From positions 899 to 7,617 of the forward strand of contig DGGY01000031.1 of assembly GCA_002392405.1 (NCBI GenBank): 6,719 nt of DNA, written 5' to 3'. Made by a program: the position numbers and the translations under genes. The stretch is from Treponema sp. UBA3862. Lineage in GTDB: Bacteria > Spirochaetota > Spirochaetia > Treponematales > Treponemataceae. The notes below the pieces were generated by a model. That model had not been told where the DNA came from. It saw only the letters and a program-made list of their open reading frames with translations, and did no database searches. This document shows positions 1-5,292 of this stretch, piece by piece (position 1 is the first letter of the stretch; every line of letters starts with the position of its first letter).

Positions 1-14
1 AAACACGGATGTTT
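1..14. terminator. Possible bidirectional terminator hairpin at the left edge
   Basis: The sequence reads AAACA, a four-base loop CGGA, then TGTTT, continuing with two more T (15-16). The 5-bp stem is perfect and lies 14 bases past the stop codon of the minus-strand lipoprotein gene. In the plus direction it is followed by a T run. In the minus direction the preceding A run would pair with further T residues if the stem continues beyond the window. The position fits a transcription end for the lipoprotein gene. The stem is short and AT-rich and the window cuts it, so this is tentative. Confidence 0.3.
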
Positions 15-28
15 TTACGCACTGCAGA

Positions 29-1132
29 TTACATTACAGGTGTCCATTTTGTATATGTATCTGCATAGGGTGAAGCAAGCATATTCTCAAGATGTTCAGA
101 AGTAAAATAGTCTATGTCAAATGAGTAGTTATTTCCTTCATACGTAAAATTAGCCGTGGTTTTATTTGTGCCCGGTTCATATGTCAGAGGAATTGTAACT
201 TTTGCTGAGTTATTAACTTCATATAAAAAATCGCCTTTAGTTTCAGGAGCAATTGTAATACTGTTATCTGATACTGAAAGAATTTTGTATGCAGTTCCAC
301 GGATTCTCATCTGTGCCTCAGAATTACAGAATGTATCGTCCTCAAGCAAAATGGATAATTCTTCACCGTTCAGATGGAAATAATAAGTGCCGTTAAAAAT
401 ATCACTGAATTTAAATCCTTCCGGATACTGGTATACGTTTTCTGTTATTTTAAGATTGTCCCCTTCAATACTGTATGCTGAAATAATAATTTCGCTTAAA
501 CTGTAATCTCGCTGTGCAGTCTCATATTTGTAAAATTCTGCATATATCTCCGAAGGAATTTCGGTCATGCCAGAGGTGTCTGTGTAGCCGAATTTCTTAA
601 ATGTTTTGTAGATTTCGGTGCCACGGTTTTGTTTTATCATATCGATAGTGATCGAGTTCTTCATATTTTCATTAACAATTGCTTTTGATTCTTCCATCAG
701 GTAGTCCATATAAGCTGAAACCGTAGCAGGAATTTTTGAATGATCAACAGTGTAAAGAATTTCACCGTTTCTAATATAAACAGTCTTTTTTTCTGTTATT
801 CTGCTGTAAATAACGCCGAGTTCAGCATTATATGTATATTTGTATGTGCTGATTTTGTTTACGATATAGTCGTCATAAAGACCTGTAACGCCGCTTTTTG
901 TACTTTCCCTTATCTTGGTGTAAGTGTCATTTTTGAATGTCAGCAAGTTTGACGCGTCTTCTGAATCTGAAACAAACGTATTTTCTGACAGAACATTTGT
1001 TCCAGCACTTGCAGGAAGTTCTGCAGCCTTTACTGTCGGACCGTCTTCTTCCTCTTCAGCACATGAAGCGAAAGTAAAAAGCATTGCCGAAGCCATAACT
1101 GCGGCAAAAACTGTTTTTAATGATTTTTTCAT
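29..1132 (-). CDS. Predicted exported lipoprotein of unknown function
   Basis: This 367-residue protein has a type II signal peptide. It starts with a short basic region (MKKSLK), has a hydrophobic stretch at residues 8-22, and then a lipobox ending FASC with Cys24 as the predicted lipidated residue. Directly after it come four glutamates, an acidic tether common on surface lipoproteins. The remainder (about 35-367) is hydrophilic and rich in Tyr, Thr, Ser, Asn and Glu. Alternating polar and aromatic segments suggest beta structure, especially from about residue 245 onward. The only other cysteine is Cys269, and I see no catalytic motif. The ATG is supported by GGGAG eight bases upstream (1141-1145). 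The gene lies downstream of the nuclease gene on the same strand after a 140-base gap with palindromes, so it may have its own promoter or receive readthrough. I do not recognise the family. The lipoprotein call is firm, the function is unknown. Confidence 0.85.
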   Translation of the reverse strand: MKKSLKTVFAAVMASAMLFTFASCAEEEEDGPTVKAAELPASAGTNVLSENTFVSDSEDASNLLTFKNDTYTKIRESTKSGVTGLYDDYIVNKISTYKYTYNAELGVIYSRITEKKTVYIRNGEILYTVDHSKIPATVSAYMDYLMEESKAIVNENMKNSITIDMIKQNRGTEIYKTFKKFGYTDTSGMTEIPSEIYAEFYKYETAQRDYSLSEIIISAYSIEGDNLKITENVYQYPEGFKFSDIFNGTYYFHLNGEELSILLEDDTFCNSEAQMRIRGTAYKILSVSDNSITIAPETKGDFLYEVNNSAKVTIPLTYEPGTNKTTANFTYEGNNYSFDIDYFTSEHLENMLASPYADTYTKWTPVM

Positions 1133-1140
1133 TTTTTTCT

Positions 1141-1145
1141 CTCCC
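1141..1145 (-). promoter_or_regulatory. Ribosome binding site of the lipoprotein gene
   Basis: Read on the minus strand this is GGGAG, eight bases before the ATG at 1132, followed by an A-rich stretch. It is one of only three well-placed Shine-Dalgarno sequences in the window (with asnA and dnaK) and it fixes the lipoprotein start. Confidence 0.7.
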
Positions 1146-1148
1146 GTA

Positions 1149-1175
1149 AGGGCAGCTGTTAATTAATGCTGCTCT
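1149..1175. other. Stem-loop just upstream of the lipoprotein ribosome binding site
   Basis: AGGGCAGC (1149-1156) pairs with GCTGCTCT (1168-1175) across an 11-base loop containing TTAATTAA. As plus-strand RNA the stem is 8 bp with one G-U pair and is followed by ATTTTT, like an intrinsic terminator. As minus-strand RNA the same pair becomes a C-A mismatch, leaving a 5-bp core that would sit four bases before the GGGAG of the lipoprotein gene. It could stop antisense transcripts or shape the lipoprotein leader. Neither role is shown. Confidence 0.35.
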
Positions 1176-1176
1176 A

Positions 1177-1223
1177 TTTTTATAAATAATTGCCTTTTAA
1201 ATATAACGCGTTATTTATAAAAA
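1177..1223. repeat. 13-bp perfect AT-rich inverted repeat with a palindromic centre
   Basis: The arm TTTTTATAAATAA (1177-1189) is exactly repeated in inverse orientation at 1211-1223, with 21 bases between. Overlapping the right arm is the perfect 12-bp palindrome ATAACGCGTTAT (1203-1214). It lies at the centre of an imperfect 28-bp palindrome (1195-1222) with two mismatches per half. It lies upstream of the lipoprotein gene and downstream of the nuclease gene. The stem has no GC and no classic T tail, so an operator or protein-binding site fits better than a terminator. Confidence 0.55.
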
Positions 1224-1272
1224 ATAAGGGGAGACAAAAAAATATTTGATAAAAATGGAGTTATCCTGCGGT

Positions 1273-2346
1273 CTACTTCCAAAGCGTAACATCAAATGCT
1301 TTTTCCGTCTCGTCTTCCACCGTATCTTCTAAGCGTTCAAAAAAATCAATTCCCGTGCGCTTTTCAACTTCGTCTACGCTGCAAGCATAGTCAAAAAAAC
1401 TTCCATCGCATTTTTTGTTGGGAAAGATAAAGCCGATGGCAGTGATTCTTTCAGCGTCATCTTTTGTTGCACGGTCATTTTCACTGCTGTAGAGGGGGGC
1501 TAAAATCACCTTGTAATAGTATTTTGGAACGCTTACTTTATTTGTCCCGATTGTGGCGTAATTTTCAGGTTTTTCATCAAGCACAGGTCCTGAAACAACA
1601 AAGACCCGTCCGAATTTTTTTGCCCAGACCCGTACCTGGCTTTCAAGGTCTTTCCAGATGCCCCGGTTAAAGCTTCCTGCCTGGGGGCTCATATTACTCA
1701 TGTAAAAAGTTTCGCTCATGGCCTCCTGGGAAAAGGCAAAATCTGCCGCAGGTGACAGATGGCCTCTGTCGTAACCGCTTTTTTTATAGTCAGCAGGTGT
1801 TGCCGAGCCGGTTGAAATTTCCGGGTCTTCCCTAAAGTCGTCCGAACGGGAGGCATTTTTTACAAGCTCTTCTTCATCAAGACAGTAGGCGCTCCATTCT
1901 GCCTGCTCGTAGTTTTCCCTGTAGCAGATGGAATAATATTTATAGTTCCTTATTTCATGGTCAGGAGTATGTTTTGAGGCGGGGCAGAGGGGAAAAAACA
2001 GGTCTTCTTCTGTGTAAACAAGGCCTTCTGCTGCCGGGGTGTCTGTATTTTTTCCGGCTTTGCCTGCTGCGCCTGTTTTTCCGGAAGCCTTTTCTGCGGC
2101 TTTTGTGTTTTCTTCAGTTCCGCCGTTTTCTGTGTCCGCATCAATTTCTGTGCCCGCCGCTCTCTCAGCGACTGAGGTTGTTTCGCCGGTTATCTGTGCT
2201 ACAAAAGTCTTTACGCCCTGATTAACTTCTGCCTTAAAAGCGCTGTCCGTAAAATAAAAATACAAGCAGATTCCGATAAAAAGTGCTGCGAGTAACAGCA
2301 GAAATGATTTTGATGATTTTGTCTTATTTGATTTTCTGTTTGCCAT
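1273..2346 (-). CDS. Membrane-anchored or secreted DNA/RNA non-specific endonuclease (DRGH family)
   Basis: This 357-residue protein belongs to the Serratia nuclease/NucA/EndoG family (Endonuclease_NS), metal-dependent enzymes that cut DNA and RNA with little sequence preference. Residues 1-14 are basic and 15-32 hydrophobic, giving a signal anchor or signal peptide. Cys27 is preceded by Ile, so it is not a good lipobox. Residues about 50-107 form a low-complexity Ala/Glu/Gly/Lys linker. The catalytic domain spans about 110-345. It contains YDRGHLSPAADF with the general base His196, then SNMSPQ and FNRGIW with the metal-binding Asn227, then LE with Glu235. The His-Asn-Glu spacing of 31 and 8 closely matches the 30 and 8 of Serratia nuclease (H89, N119, E127). 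All key residues are present, so it should be active, probably in the periplasm or at the surface. The ATG has no clear ribosome binding site, but no other Met precedes the hydrophobic segment. No inhibitor gene is adjacent, as expected for an exported enzyme. Confidence 0.93.
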   Translation of the reverse strand: MANRKSNKTKSSKSFLLLLAALFIGICLYFYFTDSAFKAEVNQGVKTFVAQITGETTSVAERAAGTEIDADTENGGTEENTKAAEKASGKTGAAGKAGKNTDTPAAEGLVYTEEDLFFPLCPASKHTPDHEIRNYKYYSICYRENYEQAEWSAYCLDEEELVKNASRSDDFREDPEISTGSATPADYKKSGYDRGHLSPAADFAFSQEAMSETFYMSNMSPQAGSFNRGIWKDLESQVRVWAKKFGRVFVVSGPVLDEKPENYATIGTNKVSVPKYYYKVILAPLYSSENDRATKDDAERITAIGFIFPNKKCDGSFFDYACSVDEVEKRTGIDFFERLEDTVEDETEKAFDVTLWK

Positions 2347-2380
2347 AATAAGTTCATTTTAATCAAATAATTGAATAAGC

Positions 2381-2388
2381 ACTATAAA
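2381..2388. promoter_or_regulatory. Overlapping divergent -10-like boxes between the nuclease gene and asnA
   Basis: The 74-base region between the two divergent genes contains ACTATAAAAT. On the plus strand TATAAA (2383-2388) matches 5 of 6 consensus positions and would start an asnA transcript near 2395, giving a leader of about 25 bases. On the minus strand TATAGT (2381-2386) also matches 5 of 6 and would serve the nuclease gene with a leader of about 28 bases. No good -35 box is seen for either (TAATCA at 2360-2365 matches 3 of 6 for asnA). AT-rich DNA yields such boxes by chance, so confidence is low. Confidence 0.3.
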
Positions 2389-2409
2389 ATTCGTTAAAAT
2401 TACTAAATC

Positions 2410-2413
2410 GAGG
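2410..2413 (+). promoter_or_regulatory. Ribosome binding site of asnA
   Basis: GAGG lies seven bases before the ATG at 2421. This is ideal spacing and supports the chosen asnA start. Confidence 0.7.
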
Positions 2414-2420
2414 TAAAAAT

Positions 2421-3458
2421 ATGTCAAAAGTAGTATTTCCAAAAGGTTATTCATCCCTGCTCGGCGCAAAGGAAACTGAGCATGCCATTGTAATGGTTAA
2501 GAATTTTTTCCAGAGTCAGTTATCAACTGCCCTGAATCTTACCAGAGTTACAGCTCCTCTTTTTGTTGAGAGCGGCAAAGGCCTGAATGATGATCTTAAT
2601 GGTATTGAGAGAGCCGTTACCTTCCCTGTAAAAGACATGAACGACGCAAAAATGGAAATCGTTCATTCCCTTGCAAAGTGGAAGAGGGTAAAGGTAAGTG
2701 AACTTAATCTTGCTCCCGGCTTTGGTATCTACACTGACATGAACGCAATCCGCGCAGACGAAGAACTTGATAACATCCATTCCCTCTATGTTGACCAGTG
2801 GGACTGGTGTGAATGTATTGACCCTAAAAACCGCACGGTTGCTTACCTTAAAGAAACAGTCAAAAAAATCTATGCCTGCCTCAAGCATCTTGAATTTTAT
2901 ATTTATGACCGCTACGAGGCAATTAAGCCTGTTCTGCCTGAGGAAATCACCTTTGTTTATGCAGATGATTTACAGAGGGAATATCCTGATAAAACTCCTA
3001 AAGAAAGGGAAAACATCATCGCAAAAAAATATGGAGCAGTCTTTTTAATCGGCATCGGCGGAAAACTTCCTGACGGAACAATCCATGACGGCCGTGCTCC
3101 TGACTATGACGACTGGATTTCTGTAAACGAAGAAGGACACACAGGCCTTAACGGAGACCTTCTTGTATGGAACCCTGTCCTTGAAAGCTCTTATGAACTT
3201 TCTTCAATGGGTATCCGTGTAAGCCCTGAAAGCCTTAAAAAACAGCTTGAAGAGCGGGGTTGTCCTGAAAGGGCAGAATTTGAATTCCACAGGCGCCTTT
3301 TAAGGGGTGAATTAAGCTACACAATGGGCGGCGGTATCGGACAGAGCCGTCTGTGCATGTTCTTCTTAAGAAAAGCTCACATCGGCGAAATCCAGGTAAG
3401 CATGTGGCCTGCTGAAATGAAGGCTGACTGTGCAAAGCACGGGATTCATCTTTTATAG
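2421..3458 (+). CDS. asnA: Aspartate-ammonia ligase (asparagine synthetase A)
   Basis: AsnA makes asparagine from aspartate, ammonia and ATP through an aspartyl-AMP intermediate in the cytoplasm. Its fold resembles class II aminoacyl-tRNA synthetases, and it uses free ammonia rather than glutamine. At 345 residues it is close to the 330 of the E. coli enzyme and looks complete. Family blocks seen in order are LTRVTAPLFV (40-49), GLNDDLNGIERAVTF (54-68), LAKWKR (84-89), GIYTDMNAIR followed by SLYVDQWDW (102-129), DGRAPDYDDW (223-232), NGDLLVWNPVLESSYELSS (244-262), and the synthetase motif-3-like GGGIGQSRL (303-311) near the C-terminus. The ATG is preceded by GAGG at seven bases. It diverges from the nuclease gene and precedes the radical-SAM-like gene on the same strand by 60 bases that hold a strong stem-loop. 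Use of free ammonia would suit an anaerobe in an ammonia-rich gut, which is inference. Confidence 0.97.
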   Translation: MSKVVFPKGYSSLLGAKETEHAIVMVKNFFQSQLSTALNLTRVTAPLFVESGKGLNDDLNGIERAVTFPVKDMNDAKMEIVHSLAKWKRVKVSELNLAPGFGIYTDMNAIRADEELDNIHSLYVDQWDWCECIDPKNRTVAYLKETVKKIYACLKHLEFYIYDRYEAIKPVLPEEITFVYADDLQREYPDKTPKERENIIAKKYGAVFLIGIGGKLPDGTIHDGRAPDYDDWISVNEEGHTGLNGDLLVWNPVLESSYELSSMGIRVSPESLKKQLEERGCPERAEFEFHRRLLRGELSYTMGGGIGQSRLCMFFLRKAHIGEIQVSMWPAEMKADCAKHGIHLL

Positions 3459-3470
3459 GCAATAAATGCA

Positions 3471-3502
3471 TTCCCCTGCAGAAATTACTGAAAGCGGGGG
3501 AA
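3471..3502 (+). other. Strong intercistronic stem-loop downstream of asnA
   Basis: TTCCCCTGC (3471-3479) pairs with GCGGGGGAA (3494-3502) through 9 bp including one wobble, with a 14-base loop. After a two-base bulge the stem can gain three more pairs (GCA 3468-3470 with TGC 3505-3507). It begins 12 bases after the asnA stop. It is followed by an A8 run rather than T residues, so it is not a textbook intrinsic terminator. It may protect the asnA 3' end, pause polymerase, or hide the G-rich stretch upstream of the next start. Confidence 0.55.
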
Positions 3503-3518
3503 GCTGCCGTAAAAAAAA

Positions 3519-4520
3519 TTGATGGACGAAGCCCTTCATTTTTCATCTTCCAGTCTTGAATCTTCTCTTTCTTCATTTGCAGAGCAGGGAATAACTGAGT
3601 TTGTTCTTCAGGATGAAAGTATTTTGTCCCATAAAGGCAGGCTTCTTTCTTTTCTTAATGCCTTTGAAAAAAAAGCCCCACAAGTTTTTCTGACTCTTCC
3701 TGTAAATGCAGAACTTCTTGATATGGATGTGTGCAGGGCCTGTTCACGGCTTTACTGTACCCTTGAAATTCCCCTTAAAGGTACATCAAAGGGAAGAACA
3801 TATCTTTTTGACAAAAAATTCTACAGCCGCCGCGCACAGATGCTCAATACTCTTGGGCTTGTCTTTGGATTTGAACTTGACTTTGCACTGGAAAATGGAG
3901 ACGGCATAAAGCTTTTTTTAGACCGCCTTGATTTTGCCTTAAGCCTGTATCCTAATCACCTGGATTTTATTCAGCTTGAAAAAGACTGTGCAGAATCAAA
4001 AAAATTGCAGCCCAGGCCTGATTCAACTTTTTCAACACAGGATATAAAACGGGCTTTCCGCGCGGCTCTTGCGGCGGAAATTTTTTATTCTTACGGCAGG
4101 GCAGTTACCTGGTTTCTGGCAGTACTCCGCCCCTTAAAAATTAATGCCTCAAAGTTTTTTGAAGATTTCTGGGAATGGTCAGAGATAAATAATTATAAGC
4201 TTGAAAAAAACTTTTCTTCACTAAAAGCAAATCACCGTGAAATAGAAAAAATGCAGCTTGCTTTCCTTAAATTTAAATATGAAGAAAAAAACAAAGGCCA
4301 GCTTTTTGAAGCCGTAAGCAATATTGTCCGCTTAAACGGCGCTCTTGCCCGCTGTTACGGAGAAGGTGAGGAGAGTATAGTTGAAATGTCATACAATCCG
4401 GATGAAGTTTTAAGCGGTTCTGCAATGAACATTCAGTCCTTTTTTGACAATTCCTTTATGGAGTACAGTTCCGTTAAAGTTTTTATGGGAAAAGACGGTC
4501 CGGATTATAAGTATTGTTAG
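3519..4520 (+). CDS. Radical-SAM-like protein without an iron-sulfur motif, function unknown
   Basis: This 333-residue protein (TTG start at 3519) could equally be 332 residues from the ATG at 3522. An in-frame TAA at 3510 rules out earlier starts. No well-spaced ribosome binding site is seen. By pattern it resembles the barrel of B12-binding-type radical SAM proteins. GITEFVLQDE (24-33) corresponds to the strand usually reading 'g..ef.f.Dd'. TLEIPLKGTS (81-90) matches the 'giqS' strand. LNTLGLVFGFELDFAL (109-124) and a helix ending LYPNHLDFIQLE (143-154) match the 'GLPget...l.P..v..f.L' section. The later part (about 178-265, YSYGRAVTWFLAVLRP, KFFEDFWEW) resembles the C-terminal DUF4080-like region of those proteins. 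The N-terminal cobalamin domain and the CxxxCxxC motif are absent. The cysteines present (C72, C75, C80, C157, C279, C333) do not form it. The ORF is intact with codon use like its neighbours, so it is probably a real gene. The fold assignment is from memory of the families and is moderate. Confidence 0.7.
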   Translation: MMDEALHFSSSSLESSLSSFAEQGITEFVLQDESILSHKGRLLSFLNAFEKKAPQVFLTLPVNAELLDMDVCRACSRLYCTLEIPLKGTSKGRTYLFDKKFYSRRAQMLNTLGLVFGFELDFALENGDGIKLFLDRLDFALSLYPNHLDFIQLEKDCAESKKLQPRPDSTFSTQDIKRAFRAALAAEIFYSYGRAVTWFLAVLRPLKINASKFFEDFWEWSEINNYKLEKNFSSLKANHREIEKMQLAFLKFKYEEKNKGQLFEAVSNIVRLNGALARCYGEGEESIVEMSYNPDEVLSGSAMNIQSFFDNSFMEYSSVKVFMGKDGPDYKYC

Positions 4521-4542
4521 AAAAAAAGCAAATTTTTATAAA
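4514..4542 (+). promoter_or_regulatory. Candidate sigma70-like promoter of grpE-dnaK
   Basis: TTGTTA (4514-4519, 4 of 6) and TATAAA (4537-4542, 5 of 6) are separated by 17 bases. This is the best-matched promoter pair I found in the window. The -35 box overlaps the stop codon of the radical-SAM-like gene. Transcription would start near 4550, leaving a leader of about 34 bases that includes GGGAG. A second TTGACG at 4548-4553 has only a poor partner. No CIRCE operator is visible nearby. Confidence 0.42.
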
Positions 4543-4553
4543 AAATATTGACG

Positions 4554-4571
4554 ATTAAACGGGAGTTTTAT
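4554..4571 (+). promoter_or_regulatory. grpE leader with a distant ribosome binding site in a small hairpin
   Basis: The only Shine-Dalgarno-like sequence before grpE is GGGAG (4561-4565), 18 bases from the ATG, about twice the usual spacing. It forms the loop of a hairpin: AAAC (4557-4560) pairs with GTTT (4565-4568), and after a U-U mismatch AT (4554-4555) pairs with AT (4570-4571). An in-frame TAG at 4572 excludes an earlier start. Folding could bring the site closer to the start codon, or translation may not rely on it. Confidence 0.35.
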
Positions 4572-4583
4572 TAGTTTTTAAGT

Positions 4584-5177
4584 ATGGAAAAGAAAGAAAA
4601 AAAAGCAGAAGAAAAATCTGCTGAAAATCAGAATGCAGAACAGAAAGATAATGCACAGCAGGAAAATGCTGAAACAGCTGAAGAAGTAAAAACAGAGGCT
4701 GCTCCAAAAACTCCTGAAGAGCGCATTGCTGAACTTGAAGCCCAGATTGAGCAGTTAAAGAAGGATGCCCTTTATAAAGCTGCAGAAAACGACAACTGGC
4801 GTAAAAGAATGATGCAGCAGAAAGAAGATGCTGTAGCTTATGCCAATGAAAGTCTTCTGTGTGATCTTCTGGACAGTCTTGATAACTTTGACCGCACTGT
4901 TGAAGCTGCAAAGGACATAAAAGAGGCAAAAAGCATTGTTGACGGCGTAAAGATGATTAACAAATCCCTTGTCAGCATGCTTGAAAATAAATATAACCTT
5001 GCTGCCTTTGGAAAGGAAGGTGATGATTTTGATCCTGAACTTCATGAGGCAATCGGCATGCAGGAAGGAGATGTTAAAAAAGAAAAGCTCCTTCAGGTAT
5101 ACCTTAAGGGGTATAAATTAAAAGACAGAATTATCCGTCACGCAAAAGTTATGGTTGTAAAACCGGCGGAGAAGTAA
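4584..5177 (+). CDS. grpE: GrpE, nucleotide exchange factor for DnaK
   Basis: GrpE releases ADP from the Hsp70 chaperone DnaK, letting it rebind ATP and drop its client. It works as a cytoplasmic dimer. At 197 residues it equals the E. coli length. Residues 1-42 are a charged Lys/Glu/Ala/Gln-rich tail that is probably disordered. Residues about 43-85 form the long coiled-coil dimer helix (EERIAELEAQIEQLKK). The family blocks NWRKRM (71-76), YANESLLCDLLDSLDNFDR (86-104), DGVKMINKSL (120-129), DDFDPELHEAIG (147-158) and GYKLKDRIIRHAKVMV (176-191) are present, so identification is secure. LDSLDNFDR replaces the more usual LPVLDNLER. It is followed by dnaK after 115 bases, the usual grpE-dnaK order, but the upstream neighbour is not the repressor gene hrcA. 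A promoter pair is visible at 4514-4542. Confidence 0.96.
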   Translation: MEKKEKKAEEKSAENQNAEQKDNAQQENAETAEEVKTEAAPKTPEERIAELEAQIEQLKKDALYKAAENDNWRKRMMQQKEDAVAYANESLLCDLLDSLDNFDRTVEAAKDIKEAKSIVDGVKMINKSLVSMLENKYNLAAFGKEGDDFDPELHEAIGMQEGDVKKEKLLQVYLKGYKLKDRIIRHAKVMVVKPAEK

Positions 5178-5189
5178 TTGTAAGCGGGC

Positions 5190-5211
5190 AATGCTGACTG
5201 CGGCCGGCATT
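5190..5211 (+). other. Stem-loop in the grpE-dnaK spacer
   Basis: AATGCTG (5190-5196) pairs with CGGCATT (5205-5211) through 7 bp including one T-G wobble, with an 8-base GC-rich loop. It begins 13 bases after the grpE stop and has no T tail, so it is not a clear terminator. It may be an mRNA stability or processing element that lets dnaK accumulate independently of grpE. Confidence 0.35.
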
Positions 5212-5240
5212 TGAAAAATAGAAATTGTAATTAATAAGAA
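5211..5240 (+). promoter_or_regulatory. dnaK: Weak candidate promoter in front of dnaK
   Basis: TTGAAA (5211-5216) matches the -35 consensus at 5 of 6 positions. The downstream AT-rich stretch offers only poor -10 boxes, such as AATAAG at 16 bases spacing or TAAGAA at 18. A separate dnaK promoter is possible but poorly supported. Confidence 0.18.
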
Positions 5241-5244
5241 AATC

Positions 5245-5269
5245 AATTACGGATTATGAATTACGGATT
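5245..5269 (+). repeat. Heptamer tandem repeat in the dnaK leader
   Basis: AATTACGGATT occurs twice (5245-5255 and 5259-5269), giving a 14-bp period. The unit divides into heptamers AATTACG, GATTATG, AATTACG and a partial GATT, with consensus RATTAYG. An inverted copy of the core, GTAATT, lies at 5227-5232. The array ends just before the hairpin that carries the dnaK ribosome binding site. Confidence 0.6.
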
Positions 5270-5288
5270 GGTTTTCCGGAGGAAAATC
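5270..5288 (+). promoter_or_regulatory. dnaK: Hairpin enclosing the dnaK ribosome binding site, possible RNA thermometer
   Basis: GGTTTTCC (5270-5277) can pair with GGAAAATC (5281-5288) around a GGA triloop. The eight pairs include four A-U pairs and one G-U. The ribosome binding site GGAGG (5278-5282) forms the loop and the top of the stem, with its last two G residues paired to CC. It lies ten bases before the ATG at 5293. A short AU-rich stem over the ribosome binding site of a heat-shock gene is the layout of fourU-type thermometers. The pairing is seen in the sequence, the temperature control is inferred. Confidence 0.4.
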
Positions 5289-5292
5289 TAAA

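Noticed and set aside
924..1166. 80-codon plus-strand frame antisense to the lipoprotein signal peptide region
   Set aside because: It has no ribosome binding site and is antisense to a gene with a clear lipobox and Shine-Dalgarno sequence. The terminator-like hairpin at its end does not by itself make it a gene.
2260..2270. Possible lipobox at Cys27 of the nuclease
   Set aside because: The residue before the Cys is Ile rather than Gly, Ala or Ser, and the hydrophobic stretch continues past it, so a signal anchor is more likely.
2523..2888. 121-codon open frame on the minus strand inside asnA
   Set aside because: It is fully antisense to a clear asnA gene, has no ribosome binding site, and its protein has no recognisable pattern. 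It is a shadow frame.
3235..3576. 113-codon minus-strand frame spanning the end of asnA and the next start
   Set aside because: It overlaps two better-supported genes and the intergenic hairpin, and its composition looks like a reverse-strand shadow.
3667..3674. A8 run inside the radical-SAM-like gene as a phase-variable tract
   Set aside because: Runs of this length are common in AT-rich genes. It sits in an intact frame encoding Lys, and nothing suggests switching.
4548..4577. Alternative grpE promoter with TTGACG and TAGTTT, implying a leaderless mRNA
   Set aside because: The -10 box matches only 3 of 6 positions. The pair at 4514-4542 is better and leaves a normal leader.
4555..5045. 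Two minus-strand frames (4555-4929 and 4755-5045) inside grpE
   Set aside because: They are antisense to a secure grpE, rich in Leu/Gln/Phe/His/Cys as expected from reverse-reading a Lys/Glu-rich gene.
4521..5292. CIRCE operator (TTAGCACTC-N9-GAGTGCTAA) expected near chaperone genes
   Set aside because: Neither the grpE leader nor the grpE-dnaK spacer contains a recognisable half-site, so HrcA control is not supported here.
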